Shown here: one piece after another, positions 34,487-44,099 of the stretch
Layout of the letters: each line of letters begins with the position of its first letter
How positions within the stretch are numbered: the first letter of the stretch is position 1
NCBI GenBank assembly: GCA_947565425.1
Contig: CANOFW010000008.1
Span: 57,346 to 121,345 of the forward strand
Length of the DNA: 64,000 bases
DNA from: an uncultured Lachnospiraceae bacterium
Lineage (GTDB): Bacteria; Bacillota; Clostridia; Lachnospirales; Lachnospiraceae
Direction: 5' to 3'
The notes under the pieces: generated by a model
The model's database searches: none
Seen by the model: only the letters and a program-made list of their open reading frames with translations
What the model was told of the DNA's origin: nothing
Position numbers and translations under genes: made by a program

Positions 34487-35047
34487 ATGAAAATGAATAT
34501 AAAAGGCAGAACGGTTACACTGCGGGCGATAGATGTTCAGGATATGGAATTTATGCGAAAAATGATCAACGATCCGCAGATGGAGCATTTGGTAGTCGGA
34601 TGGTCTTTTCCAGTCTCCTCTACACAACAGGAAAAGTGGTTTGCGTCTGCCATTGTGGATAAGAGAAATCAACGGTTTGTGATTGAAACGCCGGAGGATG
34701 GCAAAGTTGGCATTTTTGTACTTGCCGATATTGACTGGAAAAACCGTACAGCGGATGCTGGTATAAAACTTGCCGATAGCAAAGTTCGTCGAAAGGGCGT
34801 AGGCACAGACGCGACGATGGCGATTATGAGATATGCCTTTGATGAGCTCAATTTAAACAGGCTGACAGCAGAATGGCTGGAGGAAAATATCGCCTCACAG
34901 AAAATGCATTTAAAATGCGGCTATCAGGTGGAAGGGTGTATCCGGAACTGTATTTACAAGAACGGCTCCTATCATAATCTGATTGTTGGAGGGATACTAA
35001 GAGAAGAGTATTATCAGATGATAGAAGAGAATAAATATTGGGATTAA
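34487..35047 (+). CDS. GNAT acetyltransferase, RimJ/RimL-like
   Basis: 186 residues with a GNAT acetyl-CoA-binding fold: DAGIKLADSKVRRKGVGTDA contains the R/QxxGxG/A loop (RRKGVGTD), followed by NLNRLTAEWLEEN and ASQKMHLKCGY. In pathways for 4-amino-6-deoxy sugars such as the PseH step, a GNAT enzyme acetylates the C4 amine. Here it could do so on the PglE product, since no PglD-type left-handed helix enzyme adjoins these genes. ATG 34487 or 34493 could be the start. The fold is clear; the substrate is inferred from position. Confidence 0.78.
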   Translation: MKMNIKGRTVTLRAIDVQDMEFMRKMINDPQMEHLVVGWSFPVSSTQQEKWFASAIVDKRNQRFVIETPEDGKVGIFVLADIDWKNRTADAGIKLADSKVRRKGVGTDATMAIMRYAFDELNLNRLTAEWLEENIASQKMHLKCGYQVEGCIRNCIYKNGSYHNLIVGGILREEYYQMIEENKYWD

Positions 35048-35089
35048 CAATCGCAATCAGCGTGGCGATAAATGGATGAGGATAAAACG

Positions 35090-36133
35090 ATGGAAACAAT
35101 AAGCCTGAACGATGCGAACAAATGGGACATGATTGTTCGCAGTTTTAAAGAATACGATGTATATTACCTTTCCGGTTATGTCAAAGCATTTCAGATTAAT
35201 GGAGACGGCGAGCCTGTGCTTTTGTATTTTGAGGGAAATGGGTGCAGGGCAATAAATGTTGTTATCAAACGAGATATTGGCAAATACGAAAAGTTATCTT
35301 CATTTGTGAAAGAAAATCAATACTATGATTATACGACGCCTTATGGTTATGGAGGTTTTTTAATAGAAGGGAAAGTCACGCAGGCGTTGGAGGCGGATTA
35401 TGCGGAGTATTGCAGAAGTAACCGCATTGTAAGCGAAGTTGTCCGTTTCCATCCACTTTTGGGGAATCAGGCAGATGTAGAAACGATATACGATAAAGTA
35501 TGCTTGGGAAAGACAGTTGCCATAGACACAACGAGCGCAGAAATTATCTGGCAAAATTTCAGCAGTAAAAATCGAAATATGGTGAGAAAAGCGCAGAAAT
35601 CAGGATTGAAATCATACTGGACGTTAGATGAAAGCATGATTGATGTGTTCATGGAATTATATAATGCAACAATGGATAAAGATCGGGCGGCAAAATATTA
35701 TTATTTTGACAGAAAGTTTTATGAAAGTATCGTAAATGATTTGAAATATCATGCTATGTGGTTTTACACAAAAGCGGAAAAAGAGATTGCGGCAATCTCT
35801 ATTTTTCTATTTGCCAATGGCAAGATGCATTACCACTTGTCTGCATCCAGACCGCAGTATCGCCCTATGGCGCCCACGAACTTATTGTTGTATGAAGCAT
35901 CTTTGTGGGCGGCAGAGAATGGGTATGGTACGCTTCACCTTGGCGGCGGTTTGGGCGCAGCGTGCGATAATCTGTATGCCTTTAAAAAGGCGTTCAATCG
36001 CCAGCCAGATTATGATTTTTATTTGGGAAAAAGAATCTTTTGCAAAGAAATATATGAAGAGCTTGTAGATTATAGAAGAAAAGATGATAATTTTGATACG
36101 CAGAGCAGTTTTTTCCCGTTATATCGTGCATAG
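35090..36133 (+). CDS. FemAB-like GNAT acyl/aminoacyltransferase
   Basis: About 347 residues; ATG 35090 is preferred to 35072 because TGAGGA lies 8-13 bases upstream. The C-terminal half shows the FemAB/Acetyltransf_6 pattern: SSKNRNMVRKAQKSG, YYYFDRKFYES, and HLGGGLG near the end. Relatives add amino acids or acyl groups to peptidoglycan or surface glycans. In this cluster it may attach an amino acid to a sugar residue. The substrate cannot be seen. Confidence 0.72.
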   Translation: METISLNDANKWDMIVRSFKEYDVYYLSGYVKAFQINGDGEPVLLYFEGNGCRAINVVIKRDIGKYEKLSSFVKENQYYDYTTPYGYGGFLIEGKVTQALEADYAEYCRSNRIVSEVVRFHPLLGNQADVETIYDKVCLGKTVAIDTTSAEIIWQNFSSKNRNMVRKAQKSGLKSYWTLDESMIDVFMELYNATMDKDRAAKYYYFDRKFYESIVNDLKYHAMWFYTKAEKEIAAISIFLFANGKMHYHLSASRPQYRPMAPTNLLLYEASLWAAENGYGTLHLGGGLGAACDNLYAFKKAFNRQPDYDFYLGKRIFCKEIYEELVDYRRKDDNFDTQSSFFPLYRA

Positions 36134-36144
36134 GAGAACTATAA

Positions 36145-37401
36145 ATGAAGAAAAACGTCTGGATATTGAATCATTATGCAGCTACCATGATGGCGCAGAG
36201 AGGCGGCAGACATTATTGGATGGCGAAGGAATTAAAGAAAAAAGGCTACCATCCGGTTATATTTTGTGCAAATGTGTTGCATAATTCCAATGAAATTATC
36301 GAAACGGATGGAATCTATACAGCGATAGAGCAGGATGGGATTGTGTTTGTTGTGGTAAAAACTCCGCCGTATACAGGAAACGGACTCAGCCGGATTCGCA
36401 ATATGTTGGGATTTTATCAAAATGTGAAAAAAGCGATGAAAAAGTATTGGCAGAAAGAAGATGTAGCGCCAGATGTCATTCTCGCTTCTCATGTACACCC
36501 GCTGACGTGCGTTGCGGGTATTCAGATGGGGAAGCGATGGAAGGTTCCTACTATTGTGGAAATTCGTGATTTATGGCCGGCAGAGTTGATTGCAGCGGGC
36601 AGTATGAAAGAAAAGAGCGTTGCTGCGTCGTTATTGTACCGCCTGGAAAAATATCTTTATCGCAGGGCAGACGCCGTGATATTTACGATGGCGGGAGGCG
36701 CAAAATATATTCAGGATAAGAAATGGGATGTGGAATCTGGAGGTCCCATTGACTTAAATAAGATTTTTTATATCAATAATGGCGTGGATGTGCAGGCATT
36801 TGCAGAAAACGCGGCAAATTATCCGACAAAGGATGAGGATCTTGGCAATAAGGAACGTTTTCACCTTGTCTATACGGGTTCTATACGCAGAATTAATCAA
36901 ATAGATGTGCTGTTGGACACAGCCAAGGAATTGCGCGATCAACCAGCAATTGAGATTTTGATCTGGGGTGCGGGGGATTATGTAGAGCAGATTGTAAGAA
37001 GGATTCGTGAGGAACGGATTACAAATGTGAAATATAAAGGCGTTGTGAAGAAGCAGGAAGTTCCCGGTATTCTCACGCAAAGCGATGTGAACGTGGTTCA
37101 TTGGCAGAATATGGACGTTTTGAAGTATGGTTGCAGTTACAATAAATTATTTGAGTATCTTGCGGCAGGAAAACCGATATTTTCCACCGTACACACCGGA
37201 TACAGCATTCTAAAAGAGGAGAACTGCGGACTAGAGACGGAAGGTTATACGCCGAAAGAATTTGCAGAGGATATCAAAAAGCTTTATAATATGACAGAAG
37301 AACAGCGTAAATGGTTAGGCGAAAATGCGGCAAAGGCAGTGAAACAGTTTGACTTTGCAGTATTGACAGAAAAGTTGATTCAGATTATTGAGAATTTATA
37401 G
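36145..37401 (+). CDS. Glycosyltransferase family 4, WbuB-like
   Basis: 418-residue GT-B enzyme. Visible features are the opening VWILNHYAATMMAQRGGRHY, ASHVHPL, VEIRDLWPAEL (WbuB-type linker), INNGVDVQAF and the C-terminal donor site YNKLFEYLAAGKP. It would add a sugar to the lipid-linked intermediate on the cytoplasmic face. The gene sits among the sugar-nucleotide genes of the Wzy-type locus with AGGAG before the ATG. Donor and acceptor are unknown. Confidence 0.85.
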   Translation: MKKNVWILNHYAATMMAQRGGRHYWMAKELKKKGYHPVIFCANVLHNSNEIIETDGIYTAIEQDGIVFVVVKTPPYTGNGLSRIRNMLGFYQNVKKAMKKYWQKEDVAPDVILASHVHPLTCVAGIQMGKRWKVPTIVEIRDLWPAELIAAGSMKEKSVAASLLYRLEKYLYRRADAVIFTMAGGAKYIQDKKWDVESGGPIDLNKIFYINNGVDVQAFAENAANYPTKDEDLGNKERFHLVYTGSIRRINQIDVLLDTAKELRDQPAIEILIWGAGDYVEQIVRRIREERITNVKYKGVVKKQEVPGILTQSDVNVVHWQNMDVLKYGCSYNKLFEYLAAGKPIFSTVHTGYSILKEENCGLETEGYTPKEFAEDIKKLYNMTEEQRKWLGENAAKAVKQFDFAVLTEKLIQIIENL

Positions 37402-37414
37402 AAATGGAGGTCTT

Positions 37415-38725
37415 ATGAGAGTAACAGTAGTAGGGACCGGATATGTAGGGCTCATAGCAGGGCTGGGGTTTGCAGAGTTTGGCAATGATGTAATCTGCCT
37501 GGATGTGGAGGCGGAGAAAATAGAGTCTCTCAAGAACGGGAAATGTCCAATTTATGAGCCGGGAGCGGGAGATTTATTGGAGCGAAATCTTCGGGCAAAG
37601 CGTATTCGTTTTACGACAGAAGCAAGAGAGGCAATTACGTTTGGCGAGCTTATTTTTATTGCAGTAGGTACGCCGGAAGATGAGAATGGTAATGCGGATT
37701 TGCGCTATGTCTATGAGACGGCGCGCGAGATAGGCGCCTATATGAACGAATATAAGGTGATTGTAGACAAGTCTACAGTGCCTATCGGAACGTCCAGAGA
37801 AGTGACGAAAATCATTCAGGACGAACTTGATAAGCGTGGGGAAGCGCTTGCCTTTGACGTCGCCTCTAATCCGGAGTTTTTGCGGGAAGGCAAAGCGGTG
37901 GGGGACTTTTTAAATCCTGACCGTATAGTGCTGGGGGTAGAAAGTCTAAGAGCAGAGAAGAAGCTTCGCAAGTTATATCATGTGTTTGTGCGCTCCAAAA
38001 AACCGATGATTGTCACCACGCCGGAGACGGCAGAGATGATTAAATATGCCTCCAATGCGTTTCTGGCGACAAAGATTACGTTTATCAATGAGATTGCCAA
38101 TCTCTGTGATAAGGTGGGAGCCAACGCCATAGAAGTAGCGTCGGCAATGGGGGCGGATGGGAGGATTTCACCGAAATTTCTCCATCCAGGCCCAGGTTAT
38201 GGCGGTTCTTGTTTTCCCAAAGATACGAAGGCGCTGGCGGGTACGGGAAGAAAATATAATGCGCCGATGACGGTGGTAGAGAGCGTTATAGACGCAAATG
38301 AACGCCAGAAAGAATTGGCGGCAGAGAAGATTATTTCTGCCATGCCGGATGGTGGAAGAATTGCTGTCTTAGGGCTGTCGTTCAAGCCGGAAACGGATGA
38401 CATGCGCGAAGCTCCTGCAATTACCGTGATAGACAGGCTCTTAAAGACGGAGAAGTTCCAGATTAAAGTCTATGATCCACAGGCGATGGAGACGGCGCAG
38501 ATGGTTTTGCCGAAGGATAAACTTCAATGGTGCCAGAGCACAAAAGAAGTCTTAAAGGATATTGACGCGGTGGCGGTACTGACAGAGTGGGCGGAGTTTC
38601 GTAATTTGGACAGCGAGCTTTTGTCAGAGGTAATGCCCGGTGGAAAAGTCTTTGATTTGCGTCATATTTTTGACCGCAGAGAGATGGAAGAGGCGGGGCT
38701 GCAATATATTGGTATGGGATTTTAG
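37415..38725 (+). CDS. UDP-glucose 6-dehydrogenase-type nucleotide-sugar dehydrogenase
   Basis: 436 residues from ATG 37415 with TGGAGG at 37405-37410. The N-terminal Rossmann motif is VVGTGYVGLIAGLGFAE. The catalytic cysteine C266 lies in GPGYGGSCFPKD, followed by SFKPETDDMREAP. That cysteine motif is the UDP-glucose dehydrogenase form; UDP-GlcNAc/ManNAc dehydrogenases (WbpA, WecC) usually show GLGGHCIPVD. The enzyme oxidises C6 of a UDP-hexose to a uronate. Three Wbp-like genes follow, so the product probably feeds an amino-uronic acid pathway. Confidence 0.9.
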   Translation: MRVTVVGTGYVGLIAGLGFAEFGNDVICLDVEAEKIESLKNGKCPIYEPGAGDLLERNLRAKRIRFTTEAREAITFGELIFIAVGTPEDENGNADLRYVYETAREIGAYMNEYKVIVDKSTVPIGTSREVTKIIQDELDKRGEALAFDVASNPEFLREGKAVGDFLNPDRIVLGVESLRAEKKLRKLYHVFVRSKKPMIVTTPETAEMIKYASNAFLATKITFINEIANLCDKVGANAIEVASAMGADGRISPKFLHPGPGYGGSCFPKDTKALAGTGRKYNAPMTVVESVIDANERQKELAAEKIISAMPDGGRIAVLGLSFKPETDDMREAPAITVIDRLLKTEKFQIKVYDPQAMETAQMVLPKDKLQWCQSTKEVLKDIDAVAVLTEWAEFRNLDSELLSEVMPGGKVFDLRHIFDRREMEEAGLQYIGMGF

Positions 38726-38736
38726 GAGGAAGATGC

Positions 38737-39912
38737 ATGATACCATTGATGGAATTAACACGCCAGTATAAAAGCCTGCAAGGACAATTGGATGAAGCTG
38801 CCTTGAAAGTACTGCATTCTGGCAAATATATTTTGGGTGACGAGGTTGTCCGTTTTGAACAGGAGTTTGCAGATTATTGCGGCGTGAAATATGCAGTGGG
38901 TGTGGGAAATGGGACGGATGCGCTGGTATTGGCTCTTTTGGCGGCTGGCGTGGGACCGGGAGACGAGGTTATTACCTGTGCCATGAGTTTTTTTGCGACG
39001 GCGGAAGCAATTGCAGTGGTTGGCGCTACGCCTGTATTTGTAGATTGCACAAAAGAGACATACGTAATAGATGCCAATGCTGTGGAAGCCAGGATTACCG
39101 AGCGTACAAAAGCTATTCTACCCGTACATCTCTATGGGCAGTGCGCCGATATGGATCAGATAAATGAAATTGCCAGACGGCGCCGGTTGTATGTGATTGA
39201 GGACTGTGCACAGGCAGCGGGGGCAGAATATAAAGGAAGGCGGGCAGGTTCTATGGGAGACATGGGCTGCGTGTCTTTTTTCCCTACTAAGAATCTCGGT
39301 TGTGCCGGGGACGGCGGTATGATTGTGACAGATCATGAGGAACTTTACCGGCTCTGTCAGGCGTACCGCGTACATGGCAGCGGTGAAAACGGCCTTTTGG
39401 CATATGGAAAGAAAAAGGGAATTGCTATGGAGCCGGGAAGTGTAAATTTCCATGGAAACCTACCCAAGTATTATAATTTTGTGATTGGGCATAATTCCAG
39501 ATTGGACGCGATACAGGCGGCATTGCTGCGTGTAAAGCTGCCGCATCTGAATGGCTGGAATCACAGGCGGCGGCAAATTGCCAAACGCTATGATGAGTCA
39601 ATCACCAATCCATTGGTGAAAAAGCCCGTTTGTGGAGGCTTTGGCAGCCATATTTACTATGTTTTCGTGGTAGCAGTGGAAGACAGGGACGGATTTCGCG
39701 CATTTATGAAATCGCATGAGATAGCTACAGGCGTTTATTTTCCGGTTCCGTTGCATTTGCAGAAAGTATTTGAGGATTTGGGATATCAGCCGGGGGATAT
39801 GCCGAACGCGGAATATCTCGCGGAGCATGGCGTGGCGATACCCATGTTTCCGGAATTATCAGAGGAAGAGATTGCTAAGGTCATAAATTGTGTAAATGCC
39901 TGGGAGGAATAA
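38737..39912 (+). CDS. DegT/WbpE-like aminotransferase
   Basis: 391-residue PLP enzyme with VGNGTDALVLALLA, IEDCAQAAGAEYKG, and the lysine segment SFFPTKNLGCAGDGGM. WbpE-type enzymes transaminate C3 of a 3-keto uronic acid. Its place between the dehydrogenase and the WbpD/WbpB-like genes supports that role. AGGAGG precedes the ATG. A different sugar substrate is possible, because the dehydrogenase is not of the WbpA type. Confidence 0.87.
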   Translation: MIPLMELTRQYKSLQGQLDEAALKVLHSGKYILGDEVVRFEQEFADYCGVKYAVGVGNGTDALVLALLAAGVGPGDEVITCAMSFFATAEAIAVVGATPVFVDCTKETYVIDANAVEARITERTKAILPVHLYGQCADMDQINEIARRRRLYVIEDCAQAAGAEYKGRRAGSMGDMGCVSFFPTKNLGCAGDGGMIVTDHEELYRLCQAYRVHGSGENGLLAYGKKKGIAMEPGSVNFHGNLPKYYNFVIGHNSRLDAIQAALLRVKLPHLNGWNHRRRQIAKRYDESITNPLVKKPVCGGFGSHIYYVFVVAVEDRDGFRAFMKSHEIATGVYFPVPLHLQKVFEDLGYQPGDMPNAEYLAEHGVAIPMFPELSEEEIAKVINCVNAWEE

Positions 39913-39993
39913 GGAAGCATATTAGATTTGAGCGTTGTCGTGAACGGTAACTATGTGAATTAATATAACGAAAATGATAGGAGAATATTTAGA

Positions 39994-40677
39994 ATGAAGG
40001 TAAGTGAGACTGCTGTAATCCATCCAGGAGCGATTGTTTCGGAGGATGCAATTATCCATGATTATGTGGTGATCTATCCGGGAGTTATCATTGAAGATGA
40101 AGTAGAAATATTTGATCATAGCGTTGTTGGTAAAATTCCTAAGACGGCAGGCAGCACAAAGCGTAAAGTTGAGGAAGAATATAAAAGAACAGTAATTGGA
40201 AGAGGCAGCGTATTGTCGGTGGGGTGCGTTGTGTATACTGGAACAGTTATAGGCAGGAATGTGTTGTTAGGCGATATGGCTTCATTGCGGGAAGATTGTG
40301 TAGTGGGAGATCATTGTGTGCTTGCAAGAAACGTCAGCGTAAATTATAATACGAAGATTGGAAGTCATACTAAAATTATGGACAACACTCATATTACGGG
40401 AAACATGATAATAGAAGATCACGTATTTATCAGCACATTGGTTGCCACTACCAATGATAATGCTATGGGAAAAGGCGGGGAATATAACGAGGAGAGGGAA
40501 AAAGGGCCTTATATCAAAAGCGGCGCCACGATCGGTGCGGCGGCAAATATTTTACCAGCCGTGGAGATTGGAAAAAATGCGGTGGTTGGTGCAGGAAGCG
40601 TTGTGACCAAAGATGTGCCGGATAGAAAGACTGTTATGGGCGTTCCGGCGAGAATTGTAAGAGAGGTAGAAAAATGA
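39994..40677 (+). CDS. Left-handed beta-helix N-acetyltransferase, WbpD-like
   Basis: 227 residues made almost entirely of hexapeptide repeats (for example AVIHPGAIVSEDAII and VEIGKNAVVGAGSVVTKDVP), the trimeric left-handed beta-helix fold. WbpD-like enzymes acetylate the C3 amine of a UDP-diamino-uronic acid. It directly follows the WbpE-like aminotransferase and overlaps the WbpB-like oxidoreductase by 4 bases. An unusual basic, non-repeat loop (about residues 48-63, TAGSTKRKVEEEYKRTV) interrupts the repeats. Acetyl donor and sugar are inferred. Confidence 0.85.
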   Translation: MKVSETAVIHPGAIVSEDAIIHDYVVIYPGVIIEDEVEIFDHSVVGKIPKTAGSTKRKVEEEYKRTVIGRGSVLSVGCVVYTGTVIGRNVLLGDMASLREDCVVGDHCVLARNVSVNYNTKIGSHTKIMDNTHITGNMIIEDHVFISTLVATTNDNAMGKGGEYNEEREKGPYIKSGATIGAAANILPAVEIGKNAVVGAGSVVTKDVPDRKTVMGVPARIVREVEK

Positions 40678-41747
40678 AATACGCATTAATCGGCTGCGGC
40701 AGGATTTCAACAAATCATATCAAAGCCGCGCGAAATAATAAACTGGAGATTGCAGCAGTCTGCGATATCGAAGAAAATCATATGCAAACATTGCTTGCCA
40801 AGCACGGACTTGAGACAGATACTTCTATTCGGCGGTATGCAGATTACCGTAAGATGATAGCAGAAGTAAAGCCTGAGCTTGTCAGCATTGCCACGGAAAG
40901 CGGAAGCCATGCCGAGATTGCCTTGCACTGCATTCAGGCTGGCATTCATGTAATTATTGAAAAACCGATGGCTATGAGTATGGAGGACGCCGAAGAGATA
41001 ATTCGTCAATCCCAAGAAAAGAATGTAAAAGTGTCGGCATGTCATCAGAACCGCTTTAATCTTGCCGTACAAGAGATGCGTAAGGCGTTGGAACAGGGCA
41101 GGTTCGGCAGGCTCTCTCATGGTTCTATTCATGTGAGATGGAACCGTAATCAGCAATATTATACGCAGGCTTCCTGGCGCGGCACCTGGGAGCAGGATGG
41201 CGGAGCCTTAATGAATCAATGTATTCATGGCATTGATCTTCTGCGTTGGATGATGGGAGATGAAGTGGCAGAGGTCTACGGTGTAACTAGACAGCAATTT
41301 CACAATTACCTGGAAGCGGAAGATGTGGGAATGGCGGTAATCAAGTTTAAGAATGGCACAATCGCCACGGTTGAGGGGACTACGAATGTATATTCTAAGA
41401 ATCTGGAAGAAACGTTATACCTTTTTGGTGAGAACGGAACCGTAAAGCTGGGAGGAACCTCTACGAATAATATAGATATCTGGAACTTTGCAGACGAGAC
41501 AGAGGAGGATGGCAAGAAGAAAGGGTTTGAGGAAAAGACTTCAAATGTATATGGCAACGGCCATACCAGCCTTTTTGCAGATGTGATGGAGGCAATTCGC
41601 GACGACAGAGAGCCTTATGTGAGCGCGCAGGCAGGCAGGAATGCCTTGGAACTGGTGCTTGCTATTTATAAGAGCCAGAGAACAGGAGTACCGGTAAAAT
41701 TGCCTCTGACAGAGTTTGCCAGTACGGATATGAAAGGAGAATTCTGA
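40674..41747 (+). CDS. Gfo/Idh/MocA oxidoreductase, WbpB-like
   Basis: 357 residues with an N-terminal NAD(P) site (YALIGCGRISTNH), the family's EKPMAM lysine motif near residue 99, and QCIHGIDLLRWMMGD containing the catalytic histidine. WbpB-type enzymes oxidise C3 of a UDP-uronic acid to the keto form used by the aminotransferase. Gene order dehydrogenase, aminotransferase, acetyltransferase, oxidoreductase makes a compact 3-acetamido-uronate module. The start overlaps the upstream stop by 4 bases. Confidence 0.87.
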   Translation: MKYALIGCGRISTNHIKAARNNKLEIAAVCDIEENHMQTLLAKHGLETDTSIRRYADYRKMIAEVKPELVSIATESGSHAEIALHCIQAGIHVIIEKPMAMSMEDAEEIIRQSQEKNVKVSACHQNRFNLAVQEMRKALEQGRFGRLSHGSIHVRWNRNQQYYTQASWRGTWEQDGGALMNQCIHGIDLLRWMMGDEVAEVYGVTRQQFHNYLEAEDVGMAVIKFKNGTIATVEGTTNVYSKNLEETLYLFGENGTVKLGGTSTNNIDIWNFADETEEDGKKKGFEEKTSNVYGNGHTSLFADVMEAIRDDREPYVSAQAGRNALELVLAIYKSQRTGVPVKLPLTEFASTDMKGEF

Positions 41748-41749
41748 TA

Positions 41750-42844
41750 ATGAATATCGTAATGCTGCTTACCAATAGTTTTCACCCGGATGTGAGGGTG
41801 TATAAGGAAGCAGTTTATTTGGTGGAACAGGGACATCGGGTTACTATACTATGTTGGGACAGAGAAGCGGAATCCGAACTGCCGCAAAAAGAGAAAAAAG
41901 ATGGTATCAGGATTATACGCTTTCGCATTCCGTCTGTTGCAGGCACGGGGTATCATCAAATTGGCGCTTATGTTCGCTTTATCAAGGCTTGCAGAAGTTA
42001 TCTGGTAAAGCATCCGACAGACTTTGTTCATTGTCATGATTTGGATGGCATGATGGTTTATAAGCTCTCAGGAATAAAACGAATTCCGTATGTATTTGAT
42101 ATGCATGAATTCTATATCCAGGGAGACGGTATAAAGAGAATGGTACTTCGTCGCCTGGTGGGAAAATTCATTCAAAAAAGCCATTACAGTTTATATGAAA
42201 ACGATGGGTATTTAAAGATTTATCCCCCAAAGGTAACGGAGCGTTTGCTGCCTTTAAAAAATTATCCAGGCGACTATTTAAAAAGGCTTAAAAAGACGGA
42301 CTCTGACAAGCTGCGGATTGCTTACATTGGTTGTGTGCGCAGTCAGATTCCCCAATTCACAGCGTTGTTTGAGGCTTGTAAAGGTATGGAAGACGTAAGG
42401 GTAGATATTCATGGTGGGGGAATTGACCTGCCAGCCTTGAAGGAGCTTGGGAAAAAGTATCACAATGTCTTCATACATGGGCAATATGACGGGATCAGGG
42501 AATCCTCCGTACTGTATCAGAATACAGATGTGTTGTTTTGCGGTTATGATGCCGATAATCCGAATTATCAGAAAGATGCAGAGGTTGTAAAATTTTATGA
42601 AGCAATCGTTACCGGTACTCCTATGATTATGACGGAAGGAATAGGCATGGCCCAAAAGGTAAGGAAAAATGGTTTTGGCGTGACGGCAGATACACGCAGC
42701 GCCGCTTCTATCAAAGAAAAAATTCAAGTGTTTTTGCAGGATAGAAAGATTTTACGGGGATTCAGTGAAAATATGCTGGCGAAAGCTTCTGATTACCGGT
42801 GGGAAGAAGCGGTGGGCGTTTTACAGATAATCTATCGGAAATGA
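41750..42844 (+). CDS. Glycosyltransferase family 4
   Basis: 364-residue GT-B enzyme. It opens IVMLLTNSFHPDVRVYKEA, has FVHCHDLDGMMV and VFDMHEFYI in the N-lobe, and IAYIGCVRSQI then VVKFYEAIVTGTPMIM in the donor lobe. It would transfer a sugar in the cytoplasm, possibly the uronic acid made by the preceding four genes. GGAG precedes the ATG. Donor and acceptor are not known. Confidence 0.8.
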   Translation: MNIVMLLTNSFHPDVRVYKEAVYLVEQGHRVTILCWDREAESELPQKEKKDGIRIIRFRIPSVAGTGYHQIGAYVRFIKACRSYLVKHPTDFVHCHDLDGMMVYKLSGIKRIPYVFDMHEFYIQGDGIKRMVLRRLVGKFIQKSHYSLYENDGYLKIYPPKVTERLLPLKNYPGDYLKRLKKTDSDKLRIAYIGCVRSQIPQFTALFEACKGMEDVRVDIHGGGIDLPALKELGKKYHNVFIHGQYDGIRESSVLYQNTDVLFCGYDADNPNYQKDAEVVKFYEAIVTGTPMIMTEGIGMAQKVRKNGFGVTADTRSAASIKEKIQVFLQDRKILRGFSENMLAKASDYRWEEAVGVLQIIYRK

Positions 42845-42854
42845 GGTATGGTAC

Positions 42855-44099
42855 GTGAACAGAGTCAAAGTTAAGAGAGATATTTGCTTGAAACCTAGCA
42901 AGATAACCAGAATAGACAGCGAGTATGCGGCATGTATTTCGATTGCTTTGTTTTATCTATGGCAGACGGGAAACTTGTTTGTACAAAAATGTTTTGGTGG
43001 AAACATGTTGCTAATGCTCGCAATGTATCTGTTGCTGGCGGCGGGGATAGGGATTTCTCTGTTGAATGCGGCAAGAACTCAGGTTGCATATCTGTTGTTG
43101 TCTGAATTAATAGCGCTAATACTTTACGGGCTGAGTTTTTTATATGGTAATGCCCAAACCGCAACTTTATTTTACAATCTGATCTGGACGTTGGTAATCT
43201 GCGTGCCGATTGCCTTGAATATTTTCAGTATTCGTGATTTGGACAGGTTTTGGCGTCTGCTCTATTTGCTGGCGAAGCCGATGGTTATCATATTATGCGG
43301 CATGATTTTCCTGGAATTTCATGTTTTAAAGACAAATCTGGGCGGATATGATATGCCGGCAACGTATGCGTTGATTTTTTATTGTATTATCTTGTGTAAT
43401 GCTATTTTGGAAAAAGCAAAGATTGCAGATATTATTGTTTTGCTGTTGGGATTGGGATTTGATTTATTACGGGGGAGTAGAGGCACTTATTTTTGTTTTG
43501 CTTTGTTTGTTATAATAAAAATTTTGTTTGATATAAATTCAAGCAAAAAAAAGCGTATCTTGCTTATGTGCGGAATAGGGGCGATTTTGATAGGCGTGTT
43601 GGCAATCGTTGCGCTTAGGATGTATTTTGCAAATGGGGTTGACAGTGAATTGCTGCGGTTTCGTAGTCTTACAAAATTATTGAGCGGTGAACTGTTCCGT
43701 TCGGATGCCAGAGCGCAGTTATATCGTTATTATACGGAATTGATTACACAAAAACCGCTTTTGGGCTGGGGGGTGGCAGGGGGCTGGATTAATTCTCAGA
43801 ATTATCCCCACAATTTTTTCATGGAAGTTATGTTGGCGATTGGAATTTTGCCGGGAGTGTTGGTGTTTTTTGCGATGCTTGTCGGAATGTGCTATATTTT
43901 AAGGGGCAATCGAACACCGGAGAGGACGCTATTTTTGTTATATTTGGCAAATATATTTTCATTATTCATTTCAGGCACATTCTTGCAGAATACGTCATTT
44001 TTTATCTGTGTGTGTTTGGGAATTCGCTGTATAACATGCAGGCGGATGCAACAAAGAGCCTATGATAATGTGAAGAGAAAGGAATACCATGCTTTATAA
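42855..44099 (+). CDS. O-antigen polymerase (Wzy-like)
   Basis: 414-residue protein with about ten membrane helices, starting at GTG 42855 with GAGG 8 bases upstream. A large loop holds ARAQLYRYYTELITQKPLLG, then GWGVAGG and PHNFFMEVMLAIG; the PHN and GWG features are typical of Wzy/WaaL proteins. It probably polymerises the repeat unit made by this locus. The stop overlaps the next gene by 11 bases. It is shorter and unrelated in layout to the two ligase-like proteins at 24808 and 26816. Confidence 0.78.
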   Translation: MNRVKVKRDICLKPSKITRIDSEYAACISIALFYLWQTGNLFVQKCFGGNMLLMLAMYLLLAAGIGISLLNAARTQVAYLLLSELIALILYGLSFLYGNAQTATLFYNLIWTLVICVPIALNIFSIRDLDRFWRLLYLLAKPMVIILCGMIFLEFHVLKTNLGGYDMPATYALIFYCIILCNAILEKAKIADIIVLLLGLGFDLLRGSRGTYFCFALFVIIKILFDINSSKKKRILLMCGIGAILIGVLAIVALRMYFANGVDSELLRFRSLTKLLSGELFRSDARAQLYRYYTELITQKPLLGWGVAGGWINSQNYPHNFFMEVMLAIGILPGVLVFFAMLVGMCYILRGNRTPERTLFLLYLANIFSLFISGTFLQNTSFFICVCLGIRCITCRRMQQRAYDNVKRKEYHAL

